From an uncultured Verrucomicrobiota bacterium (GTDB lineage Bacteria > Verrucomicrobiota > Verrucomicrobiia > Opitutales > Intestinicryptomonadaceae): DNA of 64,000 nucleotides. Position numbers and translations under genes: made by a program. This document shows, piece by piece, positions 1 to 8,873 of this stretch (position 1 is the stretch's first letter; each line of letters begins with the position of its first letter). Below the pieces are notes generated by a model, which was not told the DNA's origin, searched no databases, and was given only the letters and a program-made list of their open reading frames with translations. The DNA lies in contig CASFDK010000023.1 of assembly GCA_949293415.1 (NCBI GenBank), positions 1 through 64,000 on the forward strand. The letters are read 5' to 3'.

Positions 1-143
1 CGGAAGGCTTCCTAAACGTAGTTCCGAAATCGGCGGAATACGCCGCCATTTTTTGGGGCGATTGCGATTGCTTTTGTATTGAAGCTCAAGGCTACAACCT
101 TGACGGTACGGAAGAGAACATAACCAAGCGATTGGGCGTTTAA
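1..143 (+). CDS. 3' end of an unidentified gene (partial)
   Basis: A reading frame open from the window edge (first full codon at base 3) ends at TAA 141-143, giving 46 C-terminal residues. The other two forward frames are soon closed (TAA at 13-15, TGA near 80). The peptide has a cysteine cluster (D-C-D-C-F-C) after a tryptophan and ends in KRLGV. I do not recognise the family, and 46 residues are too few to assign a function. The stop codon lies inside a hairpin (132-154), and the gene converges on smc. It could be a chance open frame, but a perfect hairpin at its stop argues for a real gene end. Confidence 0.5.
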   Translation, partial: EGFLNVVPKSAEYAAIFWGDCDCFCIEAQGYNLDGTEENITKRLGV

Positions 144-154
144 GAAACGCCCAA
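132..154 (+). terminator. hairpin spanning the stop codon of the upstream gene
   Basis: Perfect 10-bp stem, TTGGGCGTTT (132-141) against AAACGCCCAA (145-154), with a 3-base loop. It overlaps the TAA stop. No T-tract follows, so it is not a canonical intrinsic terminator and may act as an mRNA 3'-end stabiliser. Confidence 0.5.
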
Positions 155-172
155 TACGGAAGAAACACAAAG

Positions 173-223
173 GGCGCGGCTATAGCCGCGCCGAAGTATC
201 ACAACTCCCGAACGAAGTTCGGG
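173..223 (-). repeat. double-palindrome intergenic repeat, copy A
   Basis: Two palindromes separated by 14 bases: GGCGCGGCTATAGCCGCGCC (173-192, perfect) and CCCGAACGAAGTTCGGG (207-223, 7-bp arms, GAA loop). Read on the minus strand, the order, spacing, linker (11 of 14 bases) and first palindrome match copy B at 32319-32369. The second palindrome keeps the CTATAG core but has different, still self-complementary arms. It lies between two convergent genes. Confidence 0.75.
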
Positions 224-274
224 CAGGGCTTCTTCTTTGCCGTAGCCGTACAAGCAGCAGCCTGCCTTTAAGTG

Positions 275-3200
275 TTAACGGGCTACTTCTATTGTGGCTT
301 CGGCTTCTTTCAGTCGCATCGAGATTAAACGGGTTACGCCGCGCTCCTGCATTGTTACGCCGAAGATTGTCTGCGCCGCCGACATCGTGCGCTTGTTGTG
401 CGAAATCACGAGGAATTGCGAATAGCGGGTAAACTCCTTGAGCAGGTCGGTGTACCTCCCGATATTTGCATCGTCAAGCGGCGCGTCGAGCTCGTCGAGC
501 ACGCAGAAAGGACTGGGCTTTACCATATAAATGGCAAACAAAAGCGAAACGGCAGTCATCGTGCGCTGCCCGCCCGAAAGTAGCGAAAGACTCTTGAGCA
601 CCGTTCCGGGGGGACGCGCGACAATCTCTATGCCGCTGTCGAGAACGTCTTCGGTCTCGACAAGCTTCAAATCGGCAGTGCCGCCGCCGAAGATTTTCTG
701 GAAAGTGAACTGGAAATTTTTCTTTATCTGCTCGAAAGTGTCGGAGAACAACTTCTGGCTCGTGGCGTTGATTTCGTCGATGTCGGCGACAAGCGAATTT
801 TTCGATGTCCAAAGGTCGTCGGTCTGCTTTTTGAGGAAGTCGTAACGCTCCTTCAACTCGGCGTATTCCTCGATTGCAACAAGATTTACCGCGCCCATCG
901 AGTTTATGCGCTCGCGCAAATCGCGCACTTCGTCGTCGATTAGAGAGAAGTCGGTATTATCCATTTCGGCGAAATCCGCCTCGGTGGGTTCGCCGCGCTC
1001 GCGCTTCTGCTTGGGGGCAACCTCGCCGTCCTCAAGCTCGTCGAGCTTCACCTTGAGCTCGAATTCTTCGTCCGACTTCCAAAGCTCAGCCTTCCAATCG
1101 ACCGATGCAACATCCGTTTCGTACTCGTTGAGAATGCGCTCGGCAATGTAGTCGAGCTTGGAGCGCAACTTTGTAATGCGAACGTCGTACTCGTTTTTCT
1201 GGGCGTTGCTGCGCATAAGTGTTTCGCGCTCGCCTGTAAGGGAGGCTTCGAATTCGGAAATATTCCGCTCGCACTCGGTGAATTTCACGCGCTGCGCCTC
1301 GATTTCGCCCACCGACGCGGCGAGCGTTTCGGCGAGTGCCTGCGCGCGGCGTTGCTCGGAAAGCGTTTCGTCGTCGAACTTCGCCATCTGCTCGGAAATC
1401 GAGCGCGATTCCGCCGAACGGCGTTCGATAAGGGCGCGCGTTTCGTTCTGCTGTTCGCGCAACGCGCCAAGACCGCGCTCGAGACTTTCCAAACGCGAAC
1501 GCTTCGAGGCAAGCTCGAGACGTGTTTCGGAAACGACGGCGTATTTCTGGTCTTTGCTTTCGCGCAACTCGGCAATTTCGCGCTCCTTTTGCTCGGCGAC
1601 TTCGCGCGCCTGCGATATTGACTGCTCGGCTTTCGCCAAAGCCTCGGTCGCGGCATTGAGCTTGTCCTGCGCCTCAAAACGCGAATTTTCCATATCGGCA
1701 ACGAGCGCGGTCTTCTTTTCAAGCTCCGCCGACTTTTCGGAAAGCGAAGCTGCAACGCCCGCAGTCTGCCCGTTTATGGAGGCTATTTCGCGCTTGATTT
1801 CGGCGGCGATATTTTTGCAATTTTCTATTCCGCGCTCCGCCGAATCGAGGGCGGCGTTGATTTCCATCGCGCTTTCGGTGAGCGCGGTAAGCGCGGAATT
1901 GTCGGCTTCGATTTCCTCTTTGAGGCGTTTGATTTCCTGATTGCGCAGGATGAAGCTGCTTTCGGTGTCGCGCTTTTCGCCGCTTGCGGCATAGACTATT
2001 CCGCGCGGGTCGAGCATACTGCCGTCGCGCGCGACCGCCAAAACGAATCTGAAATTTCCGTCGCCCGCAGCGAATGCGGCAAACGCCGCGATATCTTCGC
2101 AGAAATAGCAGCCGGAAAGCAGGTTCGCGGTGTAGGGCTTGAGGTCTTCGCGCTCGGTTTTTACGATGTCGGAAGCCCTGAAAATTCCCGCTGGAAGCGG
2201 CGTAGCGGAGTCTTCAAAATTCGACTCCGAAATCTGTATGCATGCGTTGCCCAGATTGCGCTCGCGCAAAAGCGAAAGGGTCTGCGAAAGCTTCGACGAA
2301 TCGTCGAGCACGACCGCGTCGAGAGCCGTTCCGAGCATCGTTTCGAACGCGGAAGTCCAACCGTCTGCGACCTCCACATTCTGGCTAACAATGCGCACGT
2401 TCGACGGGTCGATGCATTCGGAAAGCCGCCCCTTCACAATCGCCTTTACGCCGTCCGAAAAGCCCTCCATCCGCGACTGGAAATCGTTGAGAAGACCGAG
2501 CCTCGCGCTTTTGCTGGCAAGCTGCCTGTCCATCTGCTGGATTTCCGCCTGCTTGTTGCGGTATTGCATACGCAGTTCCTCGGAACGCGACTGGGCTTCG
2601 GTGGTGTCGGCTTCGGCGTTGCCGAGGCGTTCGTTCGCGCTTTCGAGAGCTGCGCCAAGCTCGGCTTTGCGGTTTTCGAGCGCGACAACCTCCTCCTTCA
2701 ACTGGAAAATAGAGTCCGAAACGGCGGCGTGGCGCACTTGGTACGACTTCAAATCGACCTCGAGCGTCGTGCAATTCGAGCGCAGGCGCGTTATGGAACT
2801 CTCGTTCATCAGGGCGTCCTGCTTTGCGCGCGAAAGCTGTGTTTCGGCTTCGCGCAATTCGTTTTCGATTTCCGCAAGCTCCGCGCTCTGGCGGCGGAAT
2901 ACTTCGTCGTCGGCGGAAACGAGGTCGAGCTGCATCTGCTTTACTTCGGCATCGCCCTTCGCCCTGCCCTCGAGCGCGGCAAGCTGCTCGTTGAGCGACG
3001 AAAGTTCCGTCGAAAGCTGCTCGAGACGCTCGGCAAGGTCGCGCTTGCGCACGCCCGCAAATTCACAGTTGCGCTCAGCCTGTTCTTTTTGCGAGCGGAT
3101 TTCGGCGGCAGCCTGACGCATTTGTTCGAGCTGCGCGGCGCAATTTCCGCGTTCGCCGCGCATTTGCGAAAGCTTTTCCTCGGCAATTGAAAGATTGCGG

Positions 3201-3976
3201 GTAAGCTCCAAAATTTCGGTCGAAAGCTTATCGAGAGCCTCTTGGTCGGCTTTTAAATTCGCGTTGCGGTCGGAATAATTTTTTGCGTTGAGAGCAAGGT
3301 CGAGGTGCTTGAGCCTAAAACTGAGCCGCTTGTAGCGCAACGCCTTCGACGCCTGCCGCTTGAGCGTGCCAATCTGTCTGCCTATTTCCTCGATTCTGTC
3401 GGTCGCGCGCGCGAGGTTCTGCTCTACGAGCGCAAGTTTGTTCAACGCCTCGCGCCGCTGCGTTTTGTATTTTGTGATACCCGCCGCCTCTTCGAAAATC
3501 GAGCGGCGTTCGCCGGGGTTGGACGAAAGAATCTGGTCTATCTGCCCCTGCACCATAAACGAGTACGACACACGCCCGACGCCGGTATCCATAAAAAGGT
3601 TCTGGATGTCCTTGAGTCGGGCGGGCTTGCCGTTTATGTAATAGTCGCTACCGCCGTCGCGCACGACCCTTCGGGTAATTTCGACCTCGTTGAAGTTCGT
3701 GCCGAGCTGCCCTTCGCAGTCGGAAAAAAGCAGGCTGACTTCGCAAAGCGGCAGCGGCTTGCGCGTTTCCGTGCCCTGAAAGATAACGTCCTGCATCTTT
3801 CCGCCGCGCAACGCCTTTGCGCTCTGCTCGCCGAGCACCCAACGGATGGAATCGACAATGTTGCTCTTGCCGCAGCCGTTCGGTCCGACAATGCAAGTGA
3901 TTCCTGGGGTAAGAGGCATCGTCGTTTTGTCGGCGAAGCTCTTGAATCCGTTGATTATTACCTGCTTTAAATACAT
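275..3976 (-). CDS. smc: chromosome segregation ATPase SMC
   Basis: Structural maintenance of chromosomes protein, the ATP-driven core of bacterial condensin, which loads on the nucleoid and organises and segregates newly replicated DNA. At 1233 residues it is normal family length. Walker A GPNGCGKS is at residues 31-38, the ABC signature LLSGGQR near 1132-1138 and Walker B VLDELD at 1159-1164. Long Glu/Lys/Ala-rich coiled coils flank a hinge at roughly 490-660 (FSDGVKAIVKG). The ATG at 3976 starts the canonical N-terminus (MYLKQVIINGFKSFA) and is preceded by an AGGAAG-like site. It lies 7 bases after alaS on the same strand, so it is probably the last gene of a leuB-alaS-smc transcript. No scpA or scpB is in the window. 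Confidence 0.97.
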   Translation of the reverse strand: MYLKQVIINGFKSFADKTTMPLTPGITCIVGPNGCGKSNIVDSIRWVLGEQSAKALRGGKMQDVIFQGTETRKPLPLCEVSLLFSDCEGQLGTNFNEVEITRRVVRDGGSDYYINGKPARLKDIQNLFMDTGVGRVSYSFMVQGQIDQILSSNPGERRSIFEEAAGITKYKTQRREALNKLALVEQNLARATDRIEEIGRQIGTLKRQASKALRYKRLSFRLKHLDLALNAKNYSDRNANLKADQEALDKLSTEILELTRNLSIAEEKLSQMRGERGNCAAQLEQMRQAAAEIRSQKEQAERNCEFAGVRKRDLAERLEQLSTELSSLNEQLAALEGRAKGDAEVKQMQLDLVSADDEVFRRQSAELAEIENELREAETQLSRAKQDALMNESSITRLRSNCTTLEVDLKSYQVRHAAVSDSIFQLKEEVVALENRKAELGAALESANERLGNAEADTTEAQSRSEELRMQYRNKQAEIQQMDRQLASKSARLGLLNDFQSRMEGFSDGVKAIVKGRLSECIDPSNVRIVSQNVEVADGWTSAFETMLGTALDAVVLDDSSKLSQTLSLLRERNLGNACIQISESNFEDSATPLPAGIFRASDIVKTEREDLKPYTANLLSGCYFCEDIAAFAAFAAGDGNFRFVLAVARDGSMLDPRGIVYAASGEKRDTESSFILRNQEIKRLKEEIEADNSALTALTESAMEINAALDSAERGIENCKNIAAEIKREIASINGQTAGVAASLSEKSAELEKKTALVADMENSRFEAQDKLNAATEALAKAEQSISQAREVAEQKEREIAELRESKDQKYAVVSETRLELASKRSRLESLERGLGALREQQNETRALIERRSAESRSISEQMAKFDDETLSEQRRAQALAETLAASVGEIEAQRVKFTECERNISEFEASLTGERETLMRSNAQKNEYDVRITKLRSKLDYIAERILNEYETDVASVDWKAELWKSDEEFELKVKLDELEDGEVAPKQKRERGEPTEADFAEMDNTDFSLIDDEVRDLRERINSMGAVNLVAIEEYAELKERYDFLKKQTDDLWTSKNSLVADIDEINATSQKLFSDTFEQIKKNFQFTFQKIFGGGTADLKLVETEDVLDSGIEIVARPPGTVLKSLSLLSGGQRTMTAVSLLFAIYMVKPSPFCVLDELDAPLDDANIGRYTDLLKEFTRYSQFLVISHNKRTMSAAQTIFGVTMQERGVTRLISMRLKEAEATIEVAR

Positions 3977-3983
3977 CTGCTTC

Positions 3984-6656
3984 CTATTTTATTGCGGCAG
4001 CATAGTCGGCGAAGACCTTTGCGAGTTCGGCGGAAGAACCGCCGCCCTGCGCGAAGTCGGGCTTGCCGCCGCCCTTACCGCCGAGTTTGCCCGCAAGCTC
4101 GCGGACGATTTCGCCCGCCTTGTATCCGGCGGCGATTGCGTCGGGCGAGCAGAGGGCGAGCACCGTGGCCTTTTCGCCGAACGCCGCGCCAAGGACTACC
4201 GCCCCGTCGGCGCGTTCCTTGATTGCGTCCACCGCCAGCACGCGCATCGCCGCGGGGTTTTCCGCCTCGACAACGCGAACCATAAACGGAATCTTTCCGT
4301 CGCGCAAAATTGCGTCGGTCGCCAAACTCTTTGCAACCTTGCCCGCGCTTTCCCTGCGGAAATTCTTCAGCTCCCTTTCAAGCTCGTTCTTTGCGTCGAC
4401 AAGCTTCTTGAGTCGCAGTGCTGATTCGTCCGCCTTGCACGAAAGCGAGCGCGAAATTTCGCCGAGCATAGACTGCATTTTTTCGACGCGCTCCAAAGCC
4501 GCAACGCCCGCCACGGCCTCTATTCTGCGAGTGCCCGACGAGATTGCGCCCTCGCCGAGAATTTTTATGAAGCCGATTTCGCCCATCGCCGAAACGTGCG
4601 TGCCGCCGCAAAGTTCCTTGCTGAAGCTGCCAACTTCTACCATTCGGACGACCGCGCCGTACTTTTCGGAGAACAACGCCATGCATTCGGGCGGAACTTC
4701 GTTGCGCGGAAGAACGCGCCAAGAGACGGGCTCGTTCATCAAAATTTTCGTGTTCGCAAGGCGTTCGATTTCCACGAGCTGCTCGGGCGTTGGGGCTTCG
4801 TAGTGGGTGAAGTCGAAACGCAGGCGTTCGGCATCGACGTACGAACCCGCCTGTCTGATGTGCGTGCCCAAAACTTGGCGCATCGCCCAGTGCAGAATGT
4901 GCGTCGCCGTGTGGTGGCGTTGAATCGCCCTGCGGCGCAGCATATCGACCGATAGGACAACTTCGCGCCCTATCATATTCTGCTTGAAAACGCCCTTGCG
5001 CACTTTGTGCAAAATGTGGTCCGCCTTGTCCGACTTCGTGTCGGTGACTTCGTGCGCAACGCCGTCGATTTCGATAAAGCCCGTGTCGCCTACCTGACCG
5101 CCCTTCTCCGCGTAGAACGGAGTCTGCGGCAGAATGATGTAGTCGGCGTCTTCGTCCTCCAAAATCGCGCTGATTGTAGTCGTGAAATTCAAGAGGTTGT
5201 CGGAGCTGTAGCCGATGAACTGCGTTGCGTGTTCGGCTTCGGAAAGATCGGATACGCTGATGACCTTGCGGGTCTGCGCCTCCCTTGCACGCTTGCGCTG
5301 CTTCTCCATTTCGCGCTCGAAGCCCTCGGTATCGACGGGCATATTGCGCTCGCGGGCGATAAGCTCGGTGAGGTCGATGGGGAAGCCGAATGTGTCGTAC
5401 AGGATGAACGCCTGTTCGCCGCTGATTTCACCATCGGTTGTGGTGATTCTGTCGAGAAGCTCAAGCCCGCGGTCGAGCGTGCGCGCAAAGCTCGTTTCCT
5501 CGGCTTCGATTGTCTTTACAATCATCTTGCGCTGCTCCTTGAGCTCGGGAAAATACGGCGACATCTTTTCGATGACGGGTTCGGTCAGACGCGTGAAGAA
5601 GCCGCGCTCCAAACCCAGACGCTTTCCGTACATAACTGCGCGGCGCAGAATGCGGCGCAGAACGTAATTGCGCCCCTCGTTTCCGGGTATGATACCGTCG
5701 GCAATCGAGAACGTAAGGGTTCTGATATGGTCGGCAAGTACGCGGAAAACGCAGTCCGTAAGCTCCTGCGCCGACATGTCGCGCGGGTCGCGCGGCAGCG
5801 TGCCCGTGTACGTCTTGTCCGACATATGCGAAATGTATTTGAAGATGTCGGTAAACAGATCGCTGTTGTAGTTGGATGCGAGTTTCGAGAAATCGGTAAA
5901 GTTCTTCGTAGTTGCGAGAATGCCCGCCACGCGCTCGAAGCCCATCCCCGTGTCGATGTTCTTGTGCTTGAGTGGCTCGAACGTTCCGTCGGGACGCGCG
6001 TTGAACTGCATAAACACCAAGTTCCAGATTTCGATGCAAAGCGGCGAACCCGCGTTGACGAGCGCGCCCTGCGTGTCGCCGTTGGGCGTCAGGTCCATAT
6101 GGATTTCGGAGCACGGCCCGCACGGTCCCGTTTCGCCCATCATCCAGAAGTTGTCCTTTTTTCCGCACTTTTTGATGTGCACATCGGGGTCAAGCCCGTA
6201 TTTTTTGAACACGTCGACCCAGTAGCCGTACGCCTCCGAGTCGAACTCGGCGGGCTCGCCCTCGGCGGGCTCGTATACGGTTGCGTAAAGGCGTTCCTTG
6301 GGGAACTTCCAGACATCTACCAGAAGTTCCCACGCCCAGTTTATCGCCTCTTTTTTGAAGTAGTCGCCAAACGACCAATTGCCGAGCATTTCGAAAAACG
6401 TATGGTGGTACGTGTCGAACCCGACGTCTTCAAGGTCGTTGTGTTTGCCGCCCGCGCGTATGCATTTTTGCGTGTCGGCGGCGCGCAGAAACGGATTTTT
6501 TTCCTCGCCCAAAAAGTAGGGAACGAACTGGTTCATCCCCGCGTTTGTGAAGAGCAGATTGGGCGATGTCGGCATCAGCGACGCCGACGGAACTATCGTG
6601 TGCCCCTTCGACTTGAAAAATTCCAGAAAACTTTTTCTAATTTCTGCGGATTCCAT
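3984..6656 (-). CDS. alaS: alanine--tRNA ligase
   Basis: Cytoplasmic class II synthetase that charges tRNA-Ala and hydrolyses mischarged Ser- or Gly-tRNA-Ala. The 890 residues contain the N-terminal aminoacylation domain, with typical early sequence (GHTIVPSASL, then LLFTNAGMNQF). The editing domain has the zinc-binding HxxxH at H582-H586 and CGGTH at C683-H687. The C-terminal domain ends in a Gly-rich stretch (GGKGGGKPDFAQGG) followed by LAKVFADYAAAIK. The ATG at 6656 fits the conserved MESAEIRKSFLEFF start; no clear ribosome-binding site precedes it. It sits 14 bases after leuB and 7 bases before smc, all on the minus strand, so the three are probably co-transcribed. Confidence 0.98.
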   Translation of the reverse strand: MESAEIRKSFLEFFKSKGHTIVPSASLMPTSPNLLFTNAGMNQFVPYFLGEEKNPFLRAADTQKCIRAGGKHNDLEDVGFDTYHHTFFEMLGNWSFGDYFKKEAINWAWELLVDVWKFPKERLYATVYEPAEGEPAEFDSEAYGYWVDVFKKYGLDPDVHIKKCGKKDNFWMMGETGPCGPCSEIHMDLTPNGDTQGALVNAGSPLCIEIWNLVFMQFNARPDGTFEPLKHKNIDTGMGFERVAGILATTKNFTDFSKLASNYNSDLFTDIFKYISHMSDKTYTGTLPRDPRDMSAQELTDCVFRVLADHIRTLTFSIADGIIPGNEGRNYVLRRILRRAVMYGKRLGLERGFFTRLTEPVIEKMSPYFPELKEQRKMIVKTIEAEETSFARTLDRGLELLDRITTTDGEISGEQAFILYDTFGFPIDLTELIARERNMPVDTEGFEREMEKQRKRAREAQTRKVISVSDLSEAEHATQFIGYSSDNLLNFTTTISAILEDEDADYIILPQTPFYAEKGGQVGDTGFIEIDGVAHEVTDTKSDKADHILHKVRKGVFKQNMIGREVVLSVDMLRRRAIQRHHTATHILHWAMRQVLGTHIRQAGSYVDAERLRFDFTHYEAPTPEQLVEIERLANTKILMNEPVSWRVLPRNEVPPECMALFSEKYGAVVRMVEVGSFSKELCGGTHVSAMGEIGFIKILGEGAISSGTRRIEAVAGVAALERVEKMQSMLGEISRSLSCKADESALRLKKLVDAKNELERELKNFRRESAGKVAKSLATDAILRDGKIPFMVRVVEAENPAAMRVLAVDAIKERADGAVVLGAAFGEKATVLALCSPDAIAAGYKAGEIVRELAGKLGGKGGGKPDFAQGGGSSAELAKVFADYAAAIK

Positions 6657-6670
6657 AAAATCAAAAAATA

Positions 6671-7768
6671 TTAGAGTCTGTCAATGACCGCCTGTTTCAT
6701 TTGGTCGGTCGAAACCGGTTCGATTCCGAACGCAATGTCGCCCGTGCGGACGCCCGAGCATACCGCGTCGCGAACAGCCCTTTCGATTTCCGCCGCAATT
6801 TCGTCCTGACCGAACGAGTAGCGCATCATCAACGCCGCCGACAAAATCTGCGCACACGGATTTGCAATGCCCTTGCCCGCAATGTCGGGAGCCGTGCCGC
6901 CCGCGGGTTCATACAAGCCGAACTTCAGACCGAGCGAATTTTTTATGTCGCCGAGCGACGCGCTGCAAAGCATGCCGAGCGAACCGCAAATGACCGCCAT
7001 TTCGTCGGAGAGAATGTCGCCGAACATATTTTCGGTGAAGAACACGTCGAACTGGTTGGGGTCGCGCGCAAGCTGCATCGCGGCGTTATCTACGTACATG
7101 TATTTCAGCTCGACTTCGGGGAAATGCTTCTTGAAATATTCCGTTACCGTCTTGCGCCAGAGTACGGACGTTTCGAGAACGTTCGCCTTGTCAATCGAGC
7201 AGACCTTTTTCCCGCGCGCCATTGCGGTGTTGCCCGCGACCTCTGCAATGCGCTCGATTTCGCTTACGCGGTACATCATCGTATCGCACGCGGCAAGCTG
7301 ACCGTCGGGCTCTGTCCAAGTCTTCTTTTCGCCGAAGTAGATGCCGCCCGTAAGTTCGCGGATGCACACGATGTCGATACCGTCGGGAATGCGTTCCGAC
7401 TTAAGCGGCGATGCGTCGGTAAGCTGCGGATAGAGCAGTCCGGGACGGATGTTTGCAAAGAGCTTGAAGATTTTGCGCAGTGGCAGAAGAGCCGCGCGTT
7501 CGGGCTGTTCCGCAGGGGGAAGGTGTTCCCACTTGGGTCCGCCGACCGAACCGAAGAGGATTGCGTCGGAAGCCTTGCAGGTTTCGACGGTGGAATCGGG
7601 AAGAGCCTTTCCGAATTCGTCAATGCCCGCGCCGCCGACTGCGCAAACCTTGTAGTCAAGGCTATGACCGTGTTTTTTGCACGCCACTTCGAGGACTTCG
7701 AGTGCCGCCTTCATTACCTCGGGCCCGATACCGTCGCCGGGCAAAACTACGAATTTGAATGTAGACAT
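6671..7768 (-). CDS. leuB: 3-isopropylmalate dehydrogenase
   Basis: NAD-dependent oxidative decarboxylation of 3-isopropylmalate in leucine biosynthesis. The 365 residues match LeuB length. Family motifs include RELTGGIYFG, the metal/substrate region VDNAAMQLARDP followed by FGDILSDE, and GGTAPDIAGKGIANP near the C-terminus. RELTGGIYFG favours LeuB over isocitrate or tartrate dehydrogenases. The start at 7768 gives MSTFKFVVLPGDGIGPEV, the usual N-terminus, preceded by an AGAGAAAAT purine run. It is the first gene of the leuB-alaS-smc group; the gene upstream is separated by a terminator. No other leu genes are present in the window. Confidence 0.95.
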   Translation of the reverse strand: MSTFKFVVLPGDGIGPEVMKAALEVLEVACKKHGHSLDYKVCAVGGAGIDEFGKALPDSTVETCKASDAILFGSVGGPKWEHLPPAEQPERAALLPLRKIFKLFANIRPGLLYPQLTDASPLKSERIPDGIDIVCIRELTGGIYFGEKKTWTEPDGQLAACDTMMYRVSEIERIAEVAGNTAMARGKKVCSIDKANVLETSVLWRKTVTEYFKKHFPEVELKYMYVDNAAMQLARDPNQFDVFFTENMFGDILSDEMAVICGSLGMLCSASLGDIKNSLGLKFGLYEPAGGTAPDIAGKGIANPCAQILSAALMMRYSFGQDEIAAEIERAVRDAVCSGVRTGDIAFGIEPVSTDQMKQAVIDRL

Positions 7769-7832
7769 ATTTTCTCTATTATTAAATCTGTATAAACCCG
7801 CAATTAAACACCTTTAAAGGAATATTTCCAAC

Positions 7833-7867
7833 AAAAAAAAGCGGGGGCGCGAAACAACCGCCGCCCC
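7833..7867 (-). terminator. intrinsic terminator after the 7882-8772 gene
   Basis: On the minus strand GGGGCG pairs with CGCCCC (plus-strand positions 7862-7867 and 7844-7849), followed by CCGC and then eight T residues (7840-7833). It separates the outer-membrane protein gene from leuB. Confidence 0.75.
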
Positions 7868-7881
7868 GACGAAAACGGGCA

Positions 7882-8772
7882 TTAAAGTTTGCAGCCCAAG
7901 TGCACGAAAAATACGGGGGCGGGGTCGCAACTGTATTCGTCGCTTGAGTTTCCGCCCCGACGGAAACAGAGTTTGCGGTAGACGTTTGCGCCCACCGAGC
8001 CCGAGACATAAAGGTATTTGCCTATATTGTATGTCGCGCCGACCGCGATATTGACGAAATTGTCGCCCACGGAACGTTTTGTCCCACCGTCTTTTTTCAG
8101 CCGGAAATACGAGTTGTCGTATTCTCCCGAAACGTTCAGCAACAACGACGAGTCGCCGAAAACGTCGTAGACGAGCGCGATTCCGTTTAGCGTGCGCAGG
8201 CTGAGCTTTTCGTCGATTTTCCAGCGCAGGTAGCCGAGCGGAAGCGGAAGCCAAGTGTTGTCCATTCTCGAAACCGCCATCATACCTATGCCGAACGCCA
8301 GATTTTCGTCGACGACATAGCCAACTCCGCCGCCCGCGATAAGTCTGCCGCCGTCGGATAAATCCGCGCCCTCCTCCGCCGCAAAACCGCCGCGCGCCGC
8401 GCCGAAGATGCTCCACTTTCGGTCTATGGCGTACGAGTAAAATGCATTTGCGGAAAAGTCGTTTGTATCAGAAAACGGCGACGTGCGCGAGAAATCGAAG
8501 CGAGAACGTTCCCACCCGGCGGAGATGTCGAATGTGTGGCGGTTGCGCGAGCCCTGCGCCTTGACGACCGCCGCGGTTTTGTATACGCCCAGCGTGCCGC
8601 CGTCGCCGCCGTACACGCCGCTCGGAACGGCAACCGATTCCATAACGTCGGCGGTTATGCCCATATGCCAGTCGGAAACTATCTGGTCGAAGAAACTCGA
8701 CCCAGCCACGACCTGTGCGGACGATGCGCAAACCGCCGACGCAAAAAATGCGAACGCAAAAAGTTTTTTCAT
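7882..8772 (-). CDS. exported protein, predicted outer-membrane beta-barrel
   Basis: About 296 residues. A signal peptide (MKKLFAFAFFASAVCASSAQ) is followed by a sequence rich in alternating aromatic/hydrophobic strands with Gly/Tyr/Asn turns (for example SGEYDNSYFRLKKDGG and GATYNIGKYLYVSGSVGANVY), ending in a hydrophobic strand (PVFFVHLGCKL). This pattern suggests a small beta-barrel or autotransporter-like outer-membrane protein. I prefer the ATG at 8772 because the n-region then begins MKK; an ATG five codons upstream (8787) is also possible. It lies 101 bases downstream of the large glycosidase-like gene on the same strand and ends before a terminator, so the two may form a transcript. 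Function unknown. Confidence 0.75.
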   Translation of the reverse strand: MKKLFAFAFFASAVCASSAQVVAGSSFFDQIVSDWHMGITADVMESVAVPSGVYGGDGGTLGVYKTAAVVKAQGSRNRHTFDISAGWERSRFDFSRTSPFSDTNDFSANAFYSYAIDRKWSIFGAARGGFAAEEGADLSDGGRLIAGGGVGYVVDENLAFGIGMMAVSRMDNTWLPLPLGYLRWKIDEKLSLRTLNGIALVYDVFGDSSLLLNVSGEYDNSYFRLKKDGGTKRSVGDNFVNIAVGATYNIGKYLYVSGSVGANVYRKLCFRRGGNSSDEYSCDPAPVFFVHLGCKL

Positions 8773-8873
8773 AACCGCAAAATTCAACGGCAGCCCCGCC
8801 TATGTGTCAACAAAATGCGGCGCGAAGAGTTCCCACGCGCCGCATATGAATTGCCGATAATTGCGGTTAAAAT

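Noticed and set aside
5007-6674. 555-codon open frame opposite alaS
   Set aside because: Antisense shadow of alaS with no recognisable motif.
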